DNA of 64,000 bases from Molossus alvarezi. Taxonomy: Eukaryota; Chordata; Mammalia; Chiroptera; Molossidae. Numbering within the stretch: position 1 is the first letter of the stretch; every line of letters starts with the position of its first letter. Shown here in pieces: positions 22,901 to 35,009 of the stretch. A program made the position numbers and the translations under genes. The notes below the pieces were generated by a model that saw only the letters and a list, made by a program, of their open reading frames with translations, made no database searches and had not been told where the DNA came from. The stretch lies in contig CM073896.1 in the NCBI GenBank assembly GCA_037176705.1, forward strand, positions 22,704,708-22,768,707, given 5' to 3'.

Positions 22901-25900
22901 CAGTGGACATTGCCTTTTGCTTAAAAAATAAATGTGTCCCCAGGCACAGCCTTCCACACCTCCTAAGGGCACTGTCACAATACCAGGGAATCTCATCTAT
23001 GTATGTCAGGCTCTGTACTGTAAATCAACCCTTACCTGTACATCAAACATTGTTGTCTCATATATTTATCCATCCGAGGATTGCCATCAGTTTGGGTCAT
23101 GCTGGTGTAGATGGCCATTTTTGTCACTCTAATAAGTTGCAAAGGGACATGTGTGACTGTGGGGCATGAGGGACCCGCACTGGGGACCAACTGGTTCACC
23201 ACGTTCTTGAGTAGGATAGACATGCTCAGTTCTCTATTTCTTGATCTCATTTGTCCTGGAAAGAACAATTTGTTTGTGTTTGCAAAATGTAATTAATGGG
23301 TGGTTGAGAACATACTATGAAGCTCTACATATGTATTTAAAAGGTATGTATTTATGAAGAACAGTGATACAGTTTCATACCAGAGACATGGATACTATGC
23401 ATTCCTAACAATAAATAAAAATTTTGAAATTCTTTTATAACCCTGGCCTTCTGTATACTACAAAAATATTGTTGGATTTCTTTATTATTCATCACCAAAG
23501 ACTACAATTAAAATTTTAAATACTCTACATAACAATTAGATGAAAGGCATTGTTAGCTGGTTCACGCTTCTATTGTAGAATGTATTCTAATAGGAATTTT
23601 TTTTGATATTGCTAACGAACAAATCAATATTAATACTTCTTAGAAATGATTCTAGTAAAATGCTGGCTTATGAGATGCAAAAAATGAATCTTTGTTACAT
23701 CTCACAGTTAAAATATAGAATACTTTTCATAATCAGGTCAAGTAGGCTTAGTCCATTTTATTGAATAGACTAAGTCAGTTGACTGTGCTACTGGGTCAAG
23801 ATAGTGACTCGGGTCTCCTCTTTAACTGCACAGAAATATGTCAGCTGCAAAAAAGAAAGAGCAAAGTCCAGTGCTGAATAAGGTATCATTGCAACATCCT
23901 TCACTCTCAAATGTATGCTATCATTAGTGCTTCAACAAGTCTTGGCAGCACATTTAAAAGTGTGATTAAACTTTCTGTGTTGTTGAGCTATGCATACAAT
24001 ACAGAATTTCAGTTTTAGTTTTATAAGCCTTCACTAAGTGCAAAGCAAATGCACACGTGATGATACACAAACAAAATATATAGAAAAACATTCTATTTTT
24101 TAACGCAATACACTTTACTGCCTTTTGATGCAAAAACATCTTCTCTTAGCAAATACCTTATGCTTAGTAGTCTAAACACCTGCAAATATCACAGTTCAAC
24201 ATTAGCTGTTATCTGGTTATAAGAACTTGTGCAAACACACAAACGCGTGTGCACACAAGTATGAAGAAACAACTTTCCTTAAGGTTTCCCCTACTGTGAT
24301 CTTACTTTCCTAGTTTCTGCTTCCACCTATGGGCCCTTGAAATACGCATGCTCTTGGTGAGGTTATTTTAGTAAACCAGATATCATCTCTTTGTATACTA
24401 TAATAAGCACTGCTTCCTTCCATTAAGAGAAATCTCACATGTTTATCATGACCAATAAGCAATTATTGATGTTCACTATTAGTATTTTAGAGTGACAGGT
24501 GCTGCATATTCTATCAAAGGTAAAACTCTGCAGCAAAGACATTACAGACTGAAATGCATTCTTTAAACCCTGAACCATTAACTACATTTTAAAAGTTAAT
24601 GGAATGACCATGCTAAAAAATGATGAGAGAAGGAAAACACCATCTTAAAGCAATTTATTTAGTAAAACTGTCCAGAAAATGCTGCAAGATGGGCACTAGA
24701 TTAAAAAGGTTGACCCTGACATGTACTATAGAAAAACAATGAAGAGTGGTATTCCGTATTTCTTCCTTAAAACTGGGTGGCATCCGCTTAACTTCCCATA
24801 GTTATTGTCTTCTTTCCTGTAAATGAGTAGGGATGTTTATTAGTATCCATTCTGATCATGAGGGGGTTAAGCAGGTTTTCAGGCAATGACTGTGAATTTA
24901 CCTTTAGCATTTCTTAATAGGTCATCTTCAAATGAAACCATATATTTTAAAGAAAATAACTGGTACAAACATCATTTCAAATTTATAAACCACATCTCCA
25001 GTGCCATTTCACACATGAAAAATCAGTAATAGAATCATTTGGGGGATTATTATTTCATAAAGATTTTAACTTGGCATCTTTTTCTTGGGCAGCTTTTGAA
25101 AATGGTATATAAAACTATCTTTCTGGAGTAGTAGAGATGGAGCTTTAATGGACTATATCATCTCTATCCCATCCAAACCACACTTTTCCTATTCAATCTC
25201 TCTTAGAAAACCTATTTAATTACATTTATAGTGGTAATACTGATTAATTAAATTACATATTTCAATAGTACAGTTCTATAATACATCATCTGTATATTGT
25301 ATTGTATGTTCATCACCCCAAGTCATATCCCAAAGCCTTTTAAGAAACTCATTAACTTAAGCCTTGGTTGGTGTAATTACCCAGGTGTGAAATAGTGCAC
25401 CTGTTATATGCTATTCTTCTATACTTTGTAAACAAGTCATTGCTTTATTAAGTAACAGAATATATAGCTGTTACTTTAAAATATAGTTCTAGGATCAGGA
25501 AGCTTAAGCAGGAATAAAACATACAGGTAGTCACTCACTTACTACAAATTTGCTATAAAGTGTATTTGCTAACAGTTTGACTTAGTGAAGGATTAAAGAA
25601 AGAAAGAAAAAGCTCTGACCAAACCTGAAGATTTGAAGGCAATGGACTATGGTTGATGATAATTTTGGCAAAATAAAACCTAAGCTACTTACACTTATGT
25701 TAACTATGAGTTGGTTAATTACAAATAGCTAATTATTTAGCAAGAGAACAGAAAAAGAAATGTGTTCTTATCCAGAGAGCACCTTAAATGTTTTTTAATA
25801 TGTTTTTCTTTTAAATAATCTGTACTTTAGAATATGAAATTGATTTTACTTTCTTTGTTCCCACCCACAAGTACAATTCTACTTTTTAACTATAGATACT

Positions 25901-26186
25901 GTCATTATAATACTATAACACTAGCATTTTTTGCTTTCTAATTTGAAATATCCACATGTTGAATTTATTGCTTATTTTGAAGTTAACATCAGTCATGCTA
26001 AGTGACATTTACCCAGGGTATCTGGTGATTCACACTCTCCTAAAACCCAAGCTTCTCTCTAGAAATTTGAAAGTTATGTTAACAGCTGGGTAACTTTTTC
26101 ACTTACTAAAAAATCATGTAGTGTTTATTGAGATTAAATATGTCATTTTAAGGAATTTCAATGTATATTACAAAGGTACAATGCTG
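19911..26186. other. repeat-poor AT-rich block
   Basis: Over 6 kb with no VES copy, no young L1 and no LTR that I can recognise, although the rest of the window has a VES copy about every 2 kb. A short (TG)n lies at 22230-22245. Several small frames at 21234-21991 overlap on both strands and are not genes. Possible conserved noncoding DNA, by inference only. Confidence 0.4.
25374..25403 (+). promoter_or_regulatory. compact cluster of factor-site motifs (candidate)
   Basis: Within 30 bp: TAATTA (25374-25379, homeodomain core), AGGTGTGA (25383-25390, T-box half-site) and CACCTG (25398-25403, E-box). The motif cores are exact; function is unproven. Confidence 0.2.
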
Positions 26187-26262
26187 ACTTTGGAGTCAGA
26201 GAGAAATAAATTTAAATCCTGAGCCTACTAGTTCCTGGACATATTATTTTGAGCAAATCAAT
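26187..26262 (+). mobile_element. MIR fragment (5' half)
   Basis: 'gactttggagtcagagag ... tttaaatcctgagcctactag' parallels the MIR head. The 3' half may be the separate fragment at 26575-26665. Confidence 0.5.
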
Positions 26263-26574
26263 TTTAATTTGTAATTAAAAGATACACATTCTCTTTTGGA
26301 GCCTAATAAAAGACACTTTTAGGATTCAGGAGCATCTTATGAAATCCACAACAGTAGTCAGAACTCTCACCAGGAAATGAAAAAACACTAGAAATTTAGA
26401 AATCACGCAACTATTACGGTACATCTGTTTCATTTTTCTACCTCTCCAGATGTAATTTGTTCTATTTGTAAAACATACCCAGGGCAGAAGAGGATCATCC
26501 AAAGGGACTGAGAGGGGCAATTAACAATGTCGTGGTTACCTGGGAAGAAGCATGAAAAGATATTTACTACCCAT

Positions 26575-26665
26575 CGTCAGAGCATCCTCATTTGCCAAAT
26601 AGGAATAATAATACTTTCTTTGTAAAGGAGCCGTGCACATAGTAGGTGCTTACTGAATAATGGCT
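26575..26665 (+). mobile_element. MIR/L2-type 3'-end fragment
   Basis: 'cctcatttgccaaataggaataataata' then 'gtgcacatagtaggtgcttactgaata' is the MIR core and 3' end. Confidence 0.6.
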
Positions 26666-28046
26666 TTCCTAACATTCTTATTCTTGGCTAGGAAATAGAA
26701 GAGAATCTAACTGCTGTACAATCTGGCCTCAAAATTAACTGAGTTCTTGACCTGCTGAGGAAACACACAGTCTAATGGGAGAAATAGAGGTCGTGGCTGA
26801 AATAGGGACTAGAATTAGTAGTTGTCAATAATTATGGATGCCTATTCATTCAGGTGAGTCAAACTCCATGCAAAATGGCAAAGATGGTAACGTAAGTGGA
26901 AGGTCCAGTTCTCACCTTCATAGAGCACAGTTCTGTTGGCTCGTGTGGGACATTGTGCATAGATGAGGGGCACAGGGCGAATGGACAGGACCGGGGCATC
27001 GAGAGAGGCTGTGCAAATACCTGCTTCATTTTGTTTTCACTTTGAAATCTGGTATTCACCCTCTGGAAAGAGTCCCCTTTTGGAGAAACAACCCATGTTT
27101 TTAAATCTTATTCCATGTACTGTGGAGATGCATTTCTCCAGGAAGGTCTGTGCCTCAGGCCTGTGTACAAACAGCACTCACTCTCCTGGCCGTAGGCAGA
27201 AGAGCCATGTGGTCCAAGTGGAGCCAGTAAGGCTCAATGAGACTTTCACACACGGCACCGAGAGAGGCATCATGTTTCCAGCTGTCCTTCACCTGGGGAA
27301 ATATAGCTCTGACTTGCTGATGGCCACCAGGACTGGAAACAAACCCAGCAGAGAAAACGGACAGCCAAAACCTGGAGAGGACTTGGATCCCGATGACACT
27401 GAGTCCCTACAGCAACCCCGAGGTTGGAAACCAGTCCTACTACAGGCTTTTCAGTGACAGGCATCCATGTCTCCCTCAAAATTTGTTTAGGTAAATTAGA
27501 TTGCATTTTTTTCAGTTACGTATACCCAAATGTTTCCTCATTGTCCAAGGAGGTTTTCCAGCCCTTGCTCCTTCTCTTATGTGTCCCACTAAGTGGATAC
27601 TAATTTTTCAAAGTCTCAGTTTTCTCCATTAAAAGAAATAAATAATACGTACTTTTGAGAGTTATCAAGACGAAATGGGTAATAAAGGCAACAGCATGAA
27701 TTTGTTCCAGATACCATAGTACAGAACTATTGCATTACTAAATTTTGCTAACTTAAACAAAAGTTTAACCATGTGGCTCATTAACTAGGATGGGAAGTTC
27801 CTAATATCTGTCATTAACCAGGGCCCTTCTTCATCTTTCACTAATGTCCAAGATACCTCAGAAGAACTCTTGACCTTCAGTCCATGATGGCTGCAACCAG
27901 GATGCTCATTGTCAAAGGTTCTGTGGTCTATGGGAAGCCGGTGTCTCTACAGCCTCGATGCCAAGTGTGGACACCTGTGTCTCCTGCAGGTAGTGGTATT
28001 GGACATGGAAACCTCCAGGCATCCCATGAGCTCCAAGGAGCTGCAG
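26666..28046. other. unassigned sequence with an isolated long frame
   Basis: A 164-codon plus frame spans 26963-27457. Its translation has no recognisable domain and the region lacks exon signals I can support. An L2-like scrap may lie at 26744-26790. Confidence 0.35.
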
Positions 28047-28384
28047 CAGGGAGGCTGCTACAGATCCTCTTCACCCTTCTGGCTCAACAGTCTCTTTCAG
28101 CTAGATGATAATAGGGGATTTCCATGCAGCACCCAGCTGCTTTAACTGTGACTGTCATAGAGCAGGAGAAAAGTAATGGATTCTGATTTACCACAACCAC
28201 TCCACCTTAGCCCAGCGTGTCCTACAGTCATGTTTCCGAGGTCACAGCAATTAGTCTCACACAGGTACCTCTCATGCCAGGCTTGCTGTACCCTGTCTGA
28301 GGCGGAGGGAGGAAGGGAAGGCTGATAACCTTGGAAGGGACTGTTGAGCCAGGAGGGTGAAGAGGACCTGTAGCAGCCTCCCTG
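28047..28384. repeat. inverted repeat, two ~52-bp arms
   Basis: The arm 28047-28099 ('cagggaggctgctacag…') matches the reverse complement of 28333-28384 with only a few mismatches. The arms are separated by about 233 bp. Sequence outside the arms is not similar. Either two opposite copies of an unnamed repeat or a local inverted duplication. Confidence 0.8.
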
Positions 28385-28734
28385 CATGCTTTCCTGGTCA
28401 CCAGAGACGGACGCGTTCCTCATTCTGCTGTTGCCTGGGTGCACAGGAGGGTCGAGGACGCGCAAGGCTGGGCTGTTGATGACCGACAGTAGGCACGCTG
28501 AGCCGGGGAGCAGCGCCCGGCCCAGCTCCACCAGGGGTCTTGAAAGGAGGGATGAGGGCATGCCAAGAGAACCAACAGAAAATGCAGTCTATCTCTATTG
28601 GAACTTGATGGAAAAAAGTTTTATTCTCAAGATGAATAGTCTTCCCTAATATAACCCTCCTCTCATGGATCCTGGCATTTGAATTATACCATACACTCAG
28701 TCCAAGAAACAACACTAAATGCTTCAGCCTTGGT
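28385..28734. other. locally CpG-containing, unassigned
   Basis: 28390-28560 has more CpG than its surroundings ('gacgcgttcc', 'cgaggacgcgcaag', 'cagcgcccgg'). Overlapping frames on both strands (up to 139 codons) show nothing recognisable. Confidence 0.35.
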
Positions 28735-28944
28735 GCCTGGTGGGTGTGGCTCAATTGGTTGAGCGTGGTCCCATGCACCGAAAGGTTGCTGGATTCAATT
28801 CTCTGTCAGGGCACATACCCAGGTTGCAGGTTCAATCTCTGGTTGGGGTGTGGACAGGAGGCAATGATTGATGTTTCTCTCTCTCTTTTCCCTCTCTCTT
28901 CCTATCTCTCTAAAAAAATTAATAAAAATACATATTTTTTAAAA
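28735..28944 (+). mobile_element. VES-B SINE, no clear TSD
   Basis: Head 'gcctggtgggtgtggctcaa', B-box-like 'gctggattcaattctctg', shortened body, CT tract 28876-28910, tail 'ctctaaaaaaattaataaaa'. I could not find a convincing duplication, and divergence is moderate. Confidence 0.85.
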
Positions 28945-28972
28945 GTGTCTCTGCATTGTCATGCTCCTTAGT

Positions 28973-31200
28973 CAGTGTTGCCAGGTTTAGCAAATAGAAT
29001 ACAGAATGCACAGTTAAATAAGAATTATTTCTAATTCAGCTACAAATATATACATAGAGATCTGAAATATTGTGTGTGACATATTAGAACTAAAAATATT
29101 ATTTGCTTATTTGAAAAAATTATAAGTATCTAAATTACATACATTTTTAAAATTATATTTTTCTGAGTTTTGACTCTTCTTAACAGTTATATGTTTTGCA
29201 TAATTTAACTAAAATTTCTTGCAATTACAGTCAAATATTCCATTTACATTGTAACATATCTCTACAGTGGTCACATCTAACTTTTTAGTTGTTTTGTTCA
29301 TTGACCATTGATTAATGATAAAACATGTTCAACATTAGCATTATGAGCCAGTGGATTTATTAGCATAAAGTTAACAACTCTGAGAATTGTTCTTCAACTT
29401 TGATTTTTGAAGCATATAATACCATTTTCACAGCATAACTTTTCAACATTCTTCTGTTTCTAGTCATCAGTGGCTTTTAAAAATTGTTTTCCAGTAAAAA
29501 ACAAAAATTGTAAATTTTTGTTTTCTTCCCCTTCAACACTGTACATGATGATTCTACATGTCCTCATGCTATTGAAAAATGTTATGTAAAAAAATGTAAG
29601 AACTCCATTCTTCAGTAAATGTAATCTGCTCCAAACAGAAGTCATGGCAAGAGCCATAATAATTATTCACTTCAGGTTGCAATATCTTTTCCAGTTCAGA
29701 AATAATAGTGTCCATTTTAATAATAGCCTTGACACTTAAATAAATTTTTGTCATTTCTTTGACAAATTCAACAAGTTCTTTTAAGCAACAAAGTACTTTA
29801 ATAACATTGATTTTCTTTCAATTCGCTAAAGAGATATTGAGAACTGTGAGCAAAATATAAGTAGGCCCCACTCAATGCATTATAAAAAATGTTAAGAATT
29901 TGGGGACCTTCTCTTAAGAAATAAAGCCTGATTTCAGTGCTTCAAATAAATTGAGATGTTTTCAAGTGCATTTGTTAAAGAAAACCAGCAGGGTCTACAT
30001 GCAAGAATGGCAGAATATTGAATGTAAACAAAATCCTTTAACTGCCCAGTTTGAAAAGTATAAATGATGAGGTAGGACAATTTCATTACAATTAGTTCAG
30101 TGTTAAGAGGAAAGTGAGCACATGCTGTTTTGGCAGCTCAACACAGAACACAGGGCACTAGCCAACATCTTCCATGAACCACGCATATTTTACTTCACCT
30201 TTAATAAACATTGTCTGCCATTTGACATGAACACTCTCCAAAGTTGCATTTGTATTAAACACCAAAAGAGATACATTTTTTTTTCTTATTAGCTTCCAAT
30301 TCAATACAAGAGCCTTTACAAAACTTTTTCTATTGTTTCTGAAATCTTATCTGTGTTTTCCTTCATCAGCCTTATAAGTAAGGCTTTTTTCAGGAGAAAA
30401 ATATTGCCCAAGCACATGGGAAATTTTTTTTGGCATTGTGGTAACTTGTAGCTGTGTTCATGCTATAAGAAGTGAGGCATTTAGATCTTTGATAATGTCT
30501 GTAAATGTAAATGAAGCTATAGCATTTCTTATTTTTGTAGTCGATTTTTTTTGACCCTTGAAACTTTTCTTGTGATTTTGGAATCCAAAAATGCTTCTGG
30601 TAGCAGTGCATGTAATCATGTGCACCAAAACATTGGTGATATACATAGAATGTGGCCAGTATGACTGCTGTTGGGATTATTTATCTTCTGAATTTTGTGT
30701 CTAATCACTTTTTTTTTACTACTTGAGAAATCATACATCTCTTTTTCTTGGCTGTATTGTATGCTGGCTTATATCTGAGTAATCATCATTTTTGTTTTTA
30801 TATTGTCTGAACAATTATATCCTGTATAAACAACTTCGAAAGCTCTTTTTCCTCATCTAGTCATTATCCACTGTTCTAAACATTCAGCACAAAATTTAAA
30901 CTTGTGTTTTGACATTGTTTGTGTTATATTTACATTACATACAAAAGAAAATTAGATGTCAACTACTACAAAATTGAAAAGATTGAATATGATAATCTCA
31001 TGTCAGAGTATCATTGTGATTGTAACTCATAACTCCAACTTGAAACTAATCATAAACATGAGTGAGCATTGCATGGGCTGGGAACTAATAAAAACCGAAC
31101 TTGAAAGCTGATGCAAACTTCTCATTGACTACAAAGGAGAGCTTAATTGTAAGGCAGAGTGAAGCCAAATTGATTTTCTATAAATATTTTGGAAACCTGG
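28973..31200 (-). mobile_element. decayed hAT DNA transposon (Blackjack/MER63-like)
   Basis: The left end 'cagtgttgccaggtttagcaaat' followed by 'acagaatgcacagttaaat' resembles the terminal inverted repeat of the mammalian hAT-Blackjack/MER63 group. A broken hAT transposase reading lies inside on the minus strand. No clear matching right terminus was found; about 31200 is a guess. Confidence 0.5.
29440..30930 (-). pseudogene. hAT transposase pseudogene
   Basis: From 29952 down to 29569 one minus-strand frame stays readable apart from three in-frame stops: 'NLFEALKSGFIS', 'EKVPKFLTFFIMH', 'VGPTYILLTVLNISLAN', then 'KELVEFVKEMTKIYLSVKA' and on to 'QPEVNNYYGSCHDF'. This order parallels the C-terminal half of hAT transposases, after their TRW motif: an 'ALKSYFLS' segment, then a 'PKxLxxFF' segment, then an amphipathic 'SLLKELVE' helix. 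Farther 5' (30930-30400) shifted frames give 'KHKFKFCAECLEQW', which resembles the BED/N-terminal start. Frameshifts and stops exclude function. The family call is from remembered motif patterns, not an alignment. Confidence 0.6.
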
Positions 31201-31570
31201 CCCTTGAGGGCTGGTGGACTTTCAGAAGCTGGAATGCTTAGGGATTGGTGGGATTTAGCTCTGTTAGGGTGCTCACTGGAGTACAGCTCTTGCTGATGGG
31301 TGGTGTTTTCAGAAGCTTGACAACCAAAAGGAGGCAACCCTGGCTGGCTGAGGTCCACAGCATGGGAGCGGATCAGGAGTTATCTTGGACTTGGAACTTT
31401 GTGTACACAACAGTGTGTTTTTCTTTTGTGAATATGAAAATACATATTTTTAATTCGTTAGCTTCTCTTTTTGTCTTTTCTCTGTCAAACCATAAGGGAC
31501 CATTCAGATCTTTACTATAGAGGCATGGGTTTCAGCCAGCATTAAGTCATTTATGTGTCTCTAGAAATAT

Positions 31571-31790
31571 ATATATATATTTTTTCCTTTATTGACTTTA
31601 GAGAGAGAGAAAGAGAGAGGGAGAGAGAGATAGAAACATTGGTGAGAGAGAACATTGATTGGCCGCCTCCTGCATGTGCCCCACTGGGGATCGGGCCCAC
31701 AGCCTGGGCATGTGTCCCGACCAGGAATAGAACTGGTGACCTCTTGGTGCATGGGTCAATGCTCAACCGCTGAGCCACACCGACCGGCTT
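31571..31790 (-). mobile_element. VES-B SINE
   Basis: Antisense copy with a (TA)/T tail, purine tract 31601-31630 and head 'gagccacaccgaccggc'. TSD c(t/c)agaaatat at 31561-31570 and 31791-31800. High identity to other VES-B copies suggests a fairly recent insertion. Confidence 0.93.
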
Positions 31791-31800
31791 CCAGAAATAT

Positions 31801-32596
31801 TTTTAGATGATTTATTTTTAAAAATGAATACTGGACATTTAGGGTGTCCTAACAAGCTCCCTAAAGGGCACAGGAGAAAAATCTTTAAAACAGAACATGT
31901 CATGCATGTACAGGATGTCTGGCCACCCAAGCAATGCCAATGTGAAGATAATGTTTGTGTGTTTATAATTGTGTAACTGAAAGGTTATCAAGTATAATGA
32001 GAAGAAAGTAGTAACAGTGATGACATGCTTACATGAGTGATTTTTAAAAGGAAAAAATAGAAATAAAAATGGATTATGAAAACTAAATTTTAGAAGTAAC
32101 CTTTAACAAATGAAGAGATGTAAAATATTATCACAAGAGGGGAAACTGTACTTGCAGGAAACCTCTGTGTTTCAGTGTCAGAGGAGATGTATTCTTAATA
32201 CTACATGTCTGTCTGTGTGGTTTCATTATAATTAGTCCAAGAATTTTTAAAACACATAATAATGCATTAGTATAAGAATTGACATACATAATTATTGACA
32301 TATATTACAATGATCATAGATAAATTTTCCTTAGAGGTCCATCTGTATGTTGTTTTCAATGCAGGTAGATATGATTCCATTTGCTGTTCTACACATGAAT
32401 TCTAGGTTTAGGCTTTTGGATTTTCCTTTTTACAGTGTGAATGATTTGCTCTTTAAACGTTTCTGTACATACCTACAAAAAAGGTAAAGCCAGTGTGTAC
32501 CCACAAGTATTCAAGTTTCTCTTGTAAAATGTATACCTTTAGGAGGTGGGTTTGACTCCCATGTGACACTCTGTGGTAAGAGACACAATCCTTGGT

Positions 32597-32598
<2 letters not shown>
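31801..32598. other. unassigned AT-rich sequence
   Basis: No feature recognised. Confidence 0.4.

Positions 32599-32599
<1 letters not shown>

Positions 32600-32637
<38 letters not shown>
32600..32637. repeat. (CA)19 microsatellite
   Basis: Uninterrupted CA dinucleotides over 38 bp, hence likely length-polymorphic. His-Thr-rich frames across it are artefacts. Confidence 0.97.
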
Positions 32638-32639
<2 letters not shown>

Positions 32640-34294
32640 ATTTCCTCACCGTACAAAACTTCTAGAATATGTCTATTGGGTGAATGGGCTCCAAGTAGCA
32701 AAAGCACTATCATTCATTACAAGAATTTATCAACAGATGCCAGCTGCTCAGATTGCTCATTTTTACCTCCTTACCAGTTCCAAGGTACCACCTTCTTCCA
32801 GCTTCTAAGAGCAGAGGGGGTGTATCCCTGCTCCTTCTCTCTGCCTGTCCAGGGACTGATTTAATGTAGTCACCTCTTTAGAATGTCTAGGGGGCAGCAG
32901 GACTCTATTTTGTTTAAAGGGGAAAGAATGTTAAACTTTAGAAAAGGTTAAAGTGTTACTTCAGGACAGTCCTTAAAAGCAACTGCTGAGTGAAAAAAGA
33001 CCAGTGTTTGAAGAGTCCAAGTAAGTCATGGTTCCGTTTGCTTCTCAAAACCCCAAATTGTTTTTCTTTCCTGCTACCCAGAGCTTGCTGATTGTTGATC
33101 ATCAAAATATAATACAGATGTATTTCCTTGTATCCTCCAATAAAGGACTGTCTGCCAAAATGCTGGGCATTCTTGACCTTAAACATGCTGTGCATCTCAG
33201 TAGATTTAGCGGACAGCCTAGCCACACAACATTTTATTTCTACAGCTAATGTGTCACTTTTTTTTTCATGGTAGCAATGATTTTTATACCCAAAACAGCA
33301 AGTGGTCAAGAGCTAAAATAGACTTACCAGCATGGTTCTTCTATACAGATCTTCAATTTGTAGGGTATCTATTCAGTGTCTGTGTGAAGGGGTGGGAGTG
33401 GCAGGGGTCAGGGAGAGGTCGTGGTGGTCAATGGAAAGTGATTTAAGAGAATCACATAGATTTTTAAAAATAGAGACGTCAACCAAGTAACCTATAGGAC
33501 TTTTCTAATATTGTGTTGAGGTCTAATTTCATAGCTCTTGGTTTATGTGCTATTTGGAGGGTAATTATAAAGACAGTGGCTGTTCCTCACATGGTAAAAC
33601 TAAAGTAATGAAGAGATATTTGGAATTTAAACTTTCCCTGTCCTAACTTATTTTGGAGCATTGAATTCTGTACTGGTATTCAATGCCCCACCCACTCCAA
33701 AACTCCTCTCCCCAGTTATTAGGTTCATAAAAACAAAGAAATAAATTCTGATGAATGCTCCTGTCCCTTGAGGCTCAAAGACATGCTCACATTCGGTGCT
33801 GCTGCCTGTGCTATGCAATTAGCCTGTATATTTTCACAGGCCCATCTATCCTGCAGAAGACAAGACCGACTCCATAAACCCCACGTGAATCTGCCTAGTG
33901 TTGAAAGCATACCCAGCTTCGCATAAGTGACTTTTGGGTGATGCATGATCAAATTTATAATGTACTTTGACGCTCCCCAATGTGGCTCAGATAGGAGTAT
34001 GCTTGGTATTGCCTGACTGTTCTTCCCCTGCCACACCAGTCTCCTCTCTCCCCTAATGCATTTCATCATTATTTATGGAAAAAGCATATTAGGAAGCCAA
34101 ATAGAGTTCAACAGAATCTGAACATTGACTTTGGCCTAGAGATGATGGTCAACAGTGGAGAACTGGGTCCATTAATGTTCTTGATGTATATTATGTATAT
34201 TGCCCCTCACTTTGGTAGCTTTGCTGTTTTTTGTGATTCCTTGATTTATTAAAATATATTAGCCCAGTGACTTGGGCAGGATCATCTAATATTT
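32638..34294. other. unassigned sequence
   Basis: No recognised repeat. Frames of 117 codons (minus, 32956-33309) and 114 codons (minus, 33725-34069) have no recognisable domain. Confidence 0.4.
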
Positions 34295-34731
34295 TGTGCC
34301 GCGACTTAGATGGCTAGTCGAACCAGACCTGAGGAGAGGCGATGGGAGACTAGGAAAGACACAGAGACTGAAAGACACAGAAGAGACATTATGGAGAGAA
34401 AAGATGGGGCCAGGTGGGACACCACTCTCTGATGGAGAAGCAGTGACCCCCAGCTAGCTCAGCATGGTTATTATATAGCCAATTGAAGGGGGAAGTTCAA
34501 AAGTTTCACTGGCCTCAAACACCAGATGTTTCAATCGGCCTCTGAGCTCAAGGTCCAGACTGTCAATACATTCTTGTCCGTGGCTCAGGATGCTCCTGCA
34601 TGGGTCTCGCCAGCACACAGGAGCAACAAGTGGCCTTAGGATGAAAGGCTCCTGGGCGAGACCGTGCACACACCACAGGAACATGAGACCTTGGCTCAGC
34701 CGCCCTCCACAACTTCGTGCAAACAAGTACA
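34295..34731 (-). mobile_element. probable solo LTR of an endogenous retrovirus
   Basis: On the minus strand the segment begins TGTACTTG and ends GGCACA (TG…CA). It has a TATA-like 'ctatataat' about 240 bp in and then a pyrimidine-rich 3' part, as in an LTR with U3, R and U5. Flanking hexamers 'atattt' (34289-34294) and 'attgtt' (34732-34737) are only a poor duplication. No gag, pol or env sequence adjoins, so it would be a solo LTR. It is not one I can name. Confidence 0.5.
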
Positions 34732-34755
34732 ATTGTTAAAAATATTCTGACTCCA

Positions 34756-35009
34756 GCCCTGGCCGGTTTGGCTCAGCGGTTAGAGCGTCGGCTGCGGTCC
34801 TGAGAGACCAGGTTCGGTTCCCTCTAAGGGCGCGTACCTCGGTTGCAGTTTGTCCCCGGCCCTGGTTGGTTGTGTGGGTGGCAGCCACTCGATGTGTTCC
34901 TTTCACATCTATGTTTCTCTCTCTCTCTCTGTTCCTCTCTCTCCCTCCCACTCTACCTGAACAAAAAATGGAAAAATGTCCTCGGGTGAGGATAAAAAAA
35001 TAAATAAAT
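34756..35009 (+). mobile_element. VES-A SINE, perfect 18-bp TSD (young)
   Basis: Complete element with intact head, 'cagccactcgatgtg', CT tract, 'cctcgggtgaggata' and (TAAA)n tail. The duplication aaaaatattctgactcca at 34738-34755 and 35010-35027 is perfect. It sits 6 bp past the LTR. Confidence 0.96.

Noticed and set aside
26963..27457. 164-codon plus-strand frame
   Set aside because: Translation is low in recognisable features and overlaps an opposing 78-codon frame; probably old noncoding sequence.
28142..28778. Overlapping frames of 139 and 126 codons near a CpG-richer patch
   Set aside because: Both are on the minus strand in different frames over the same bases; no family recognised and no CpG-island scale enrichment.
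32563..32864. His-Thr-rich frames
   Set aside because: Translation of the (CA)19 microsatellite.
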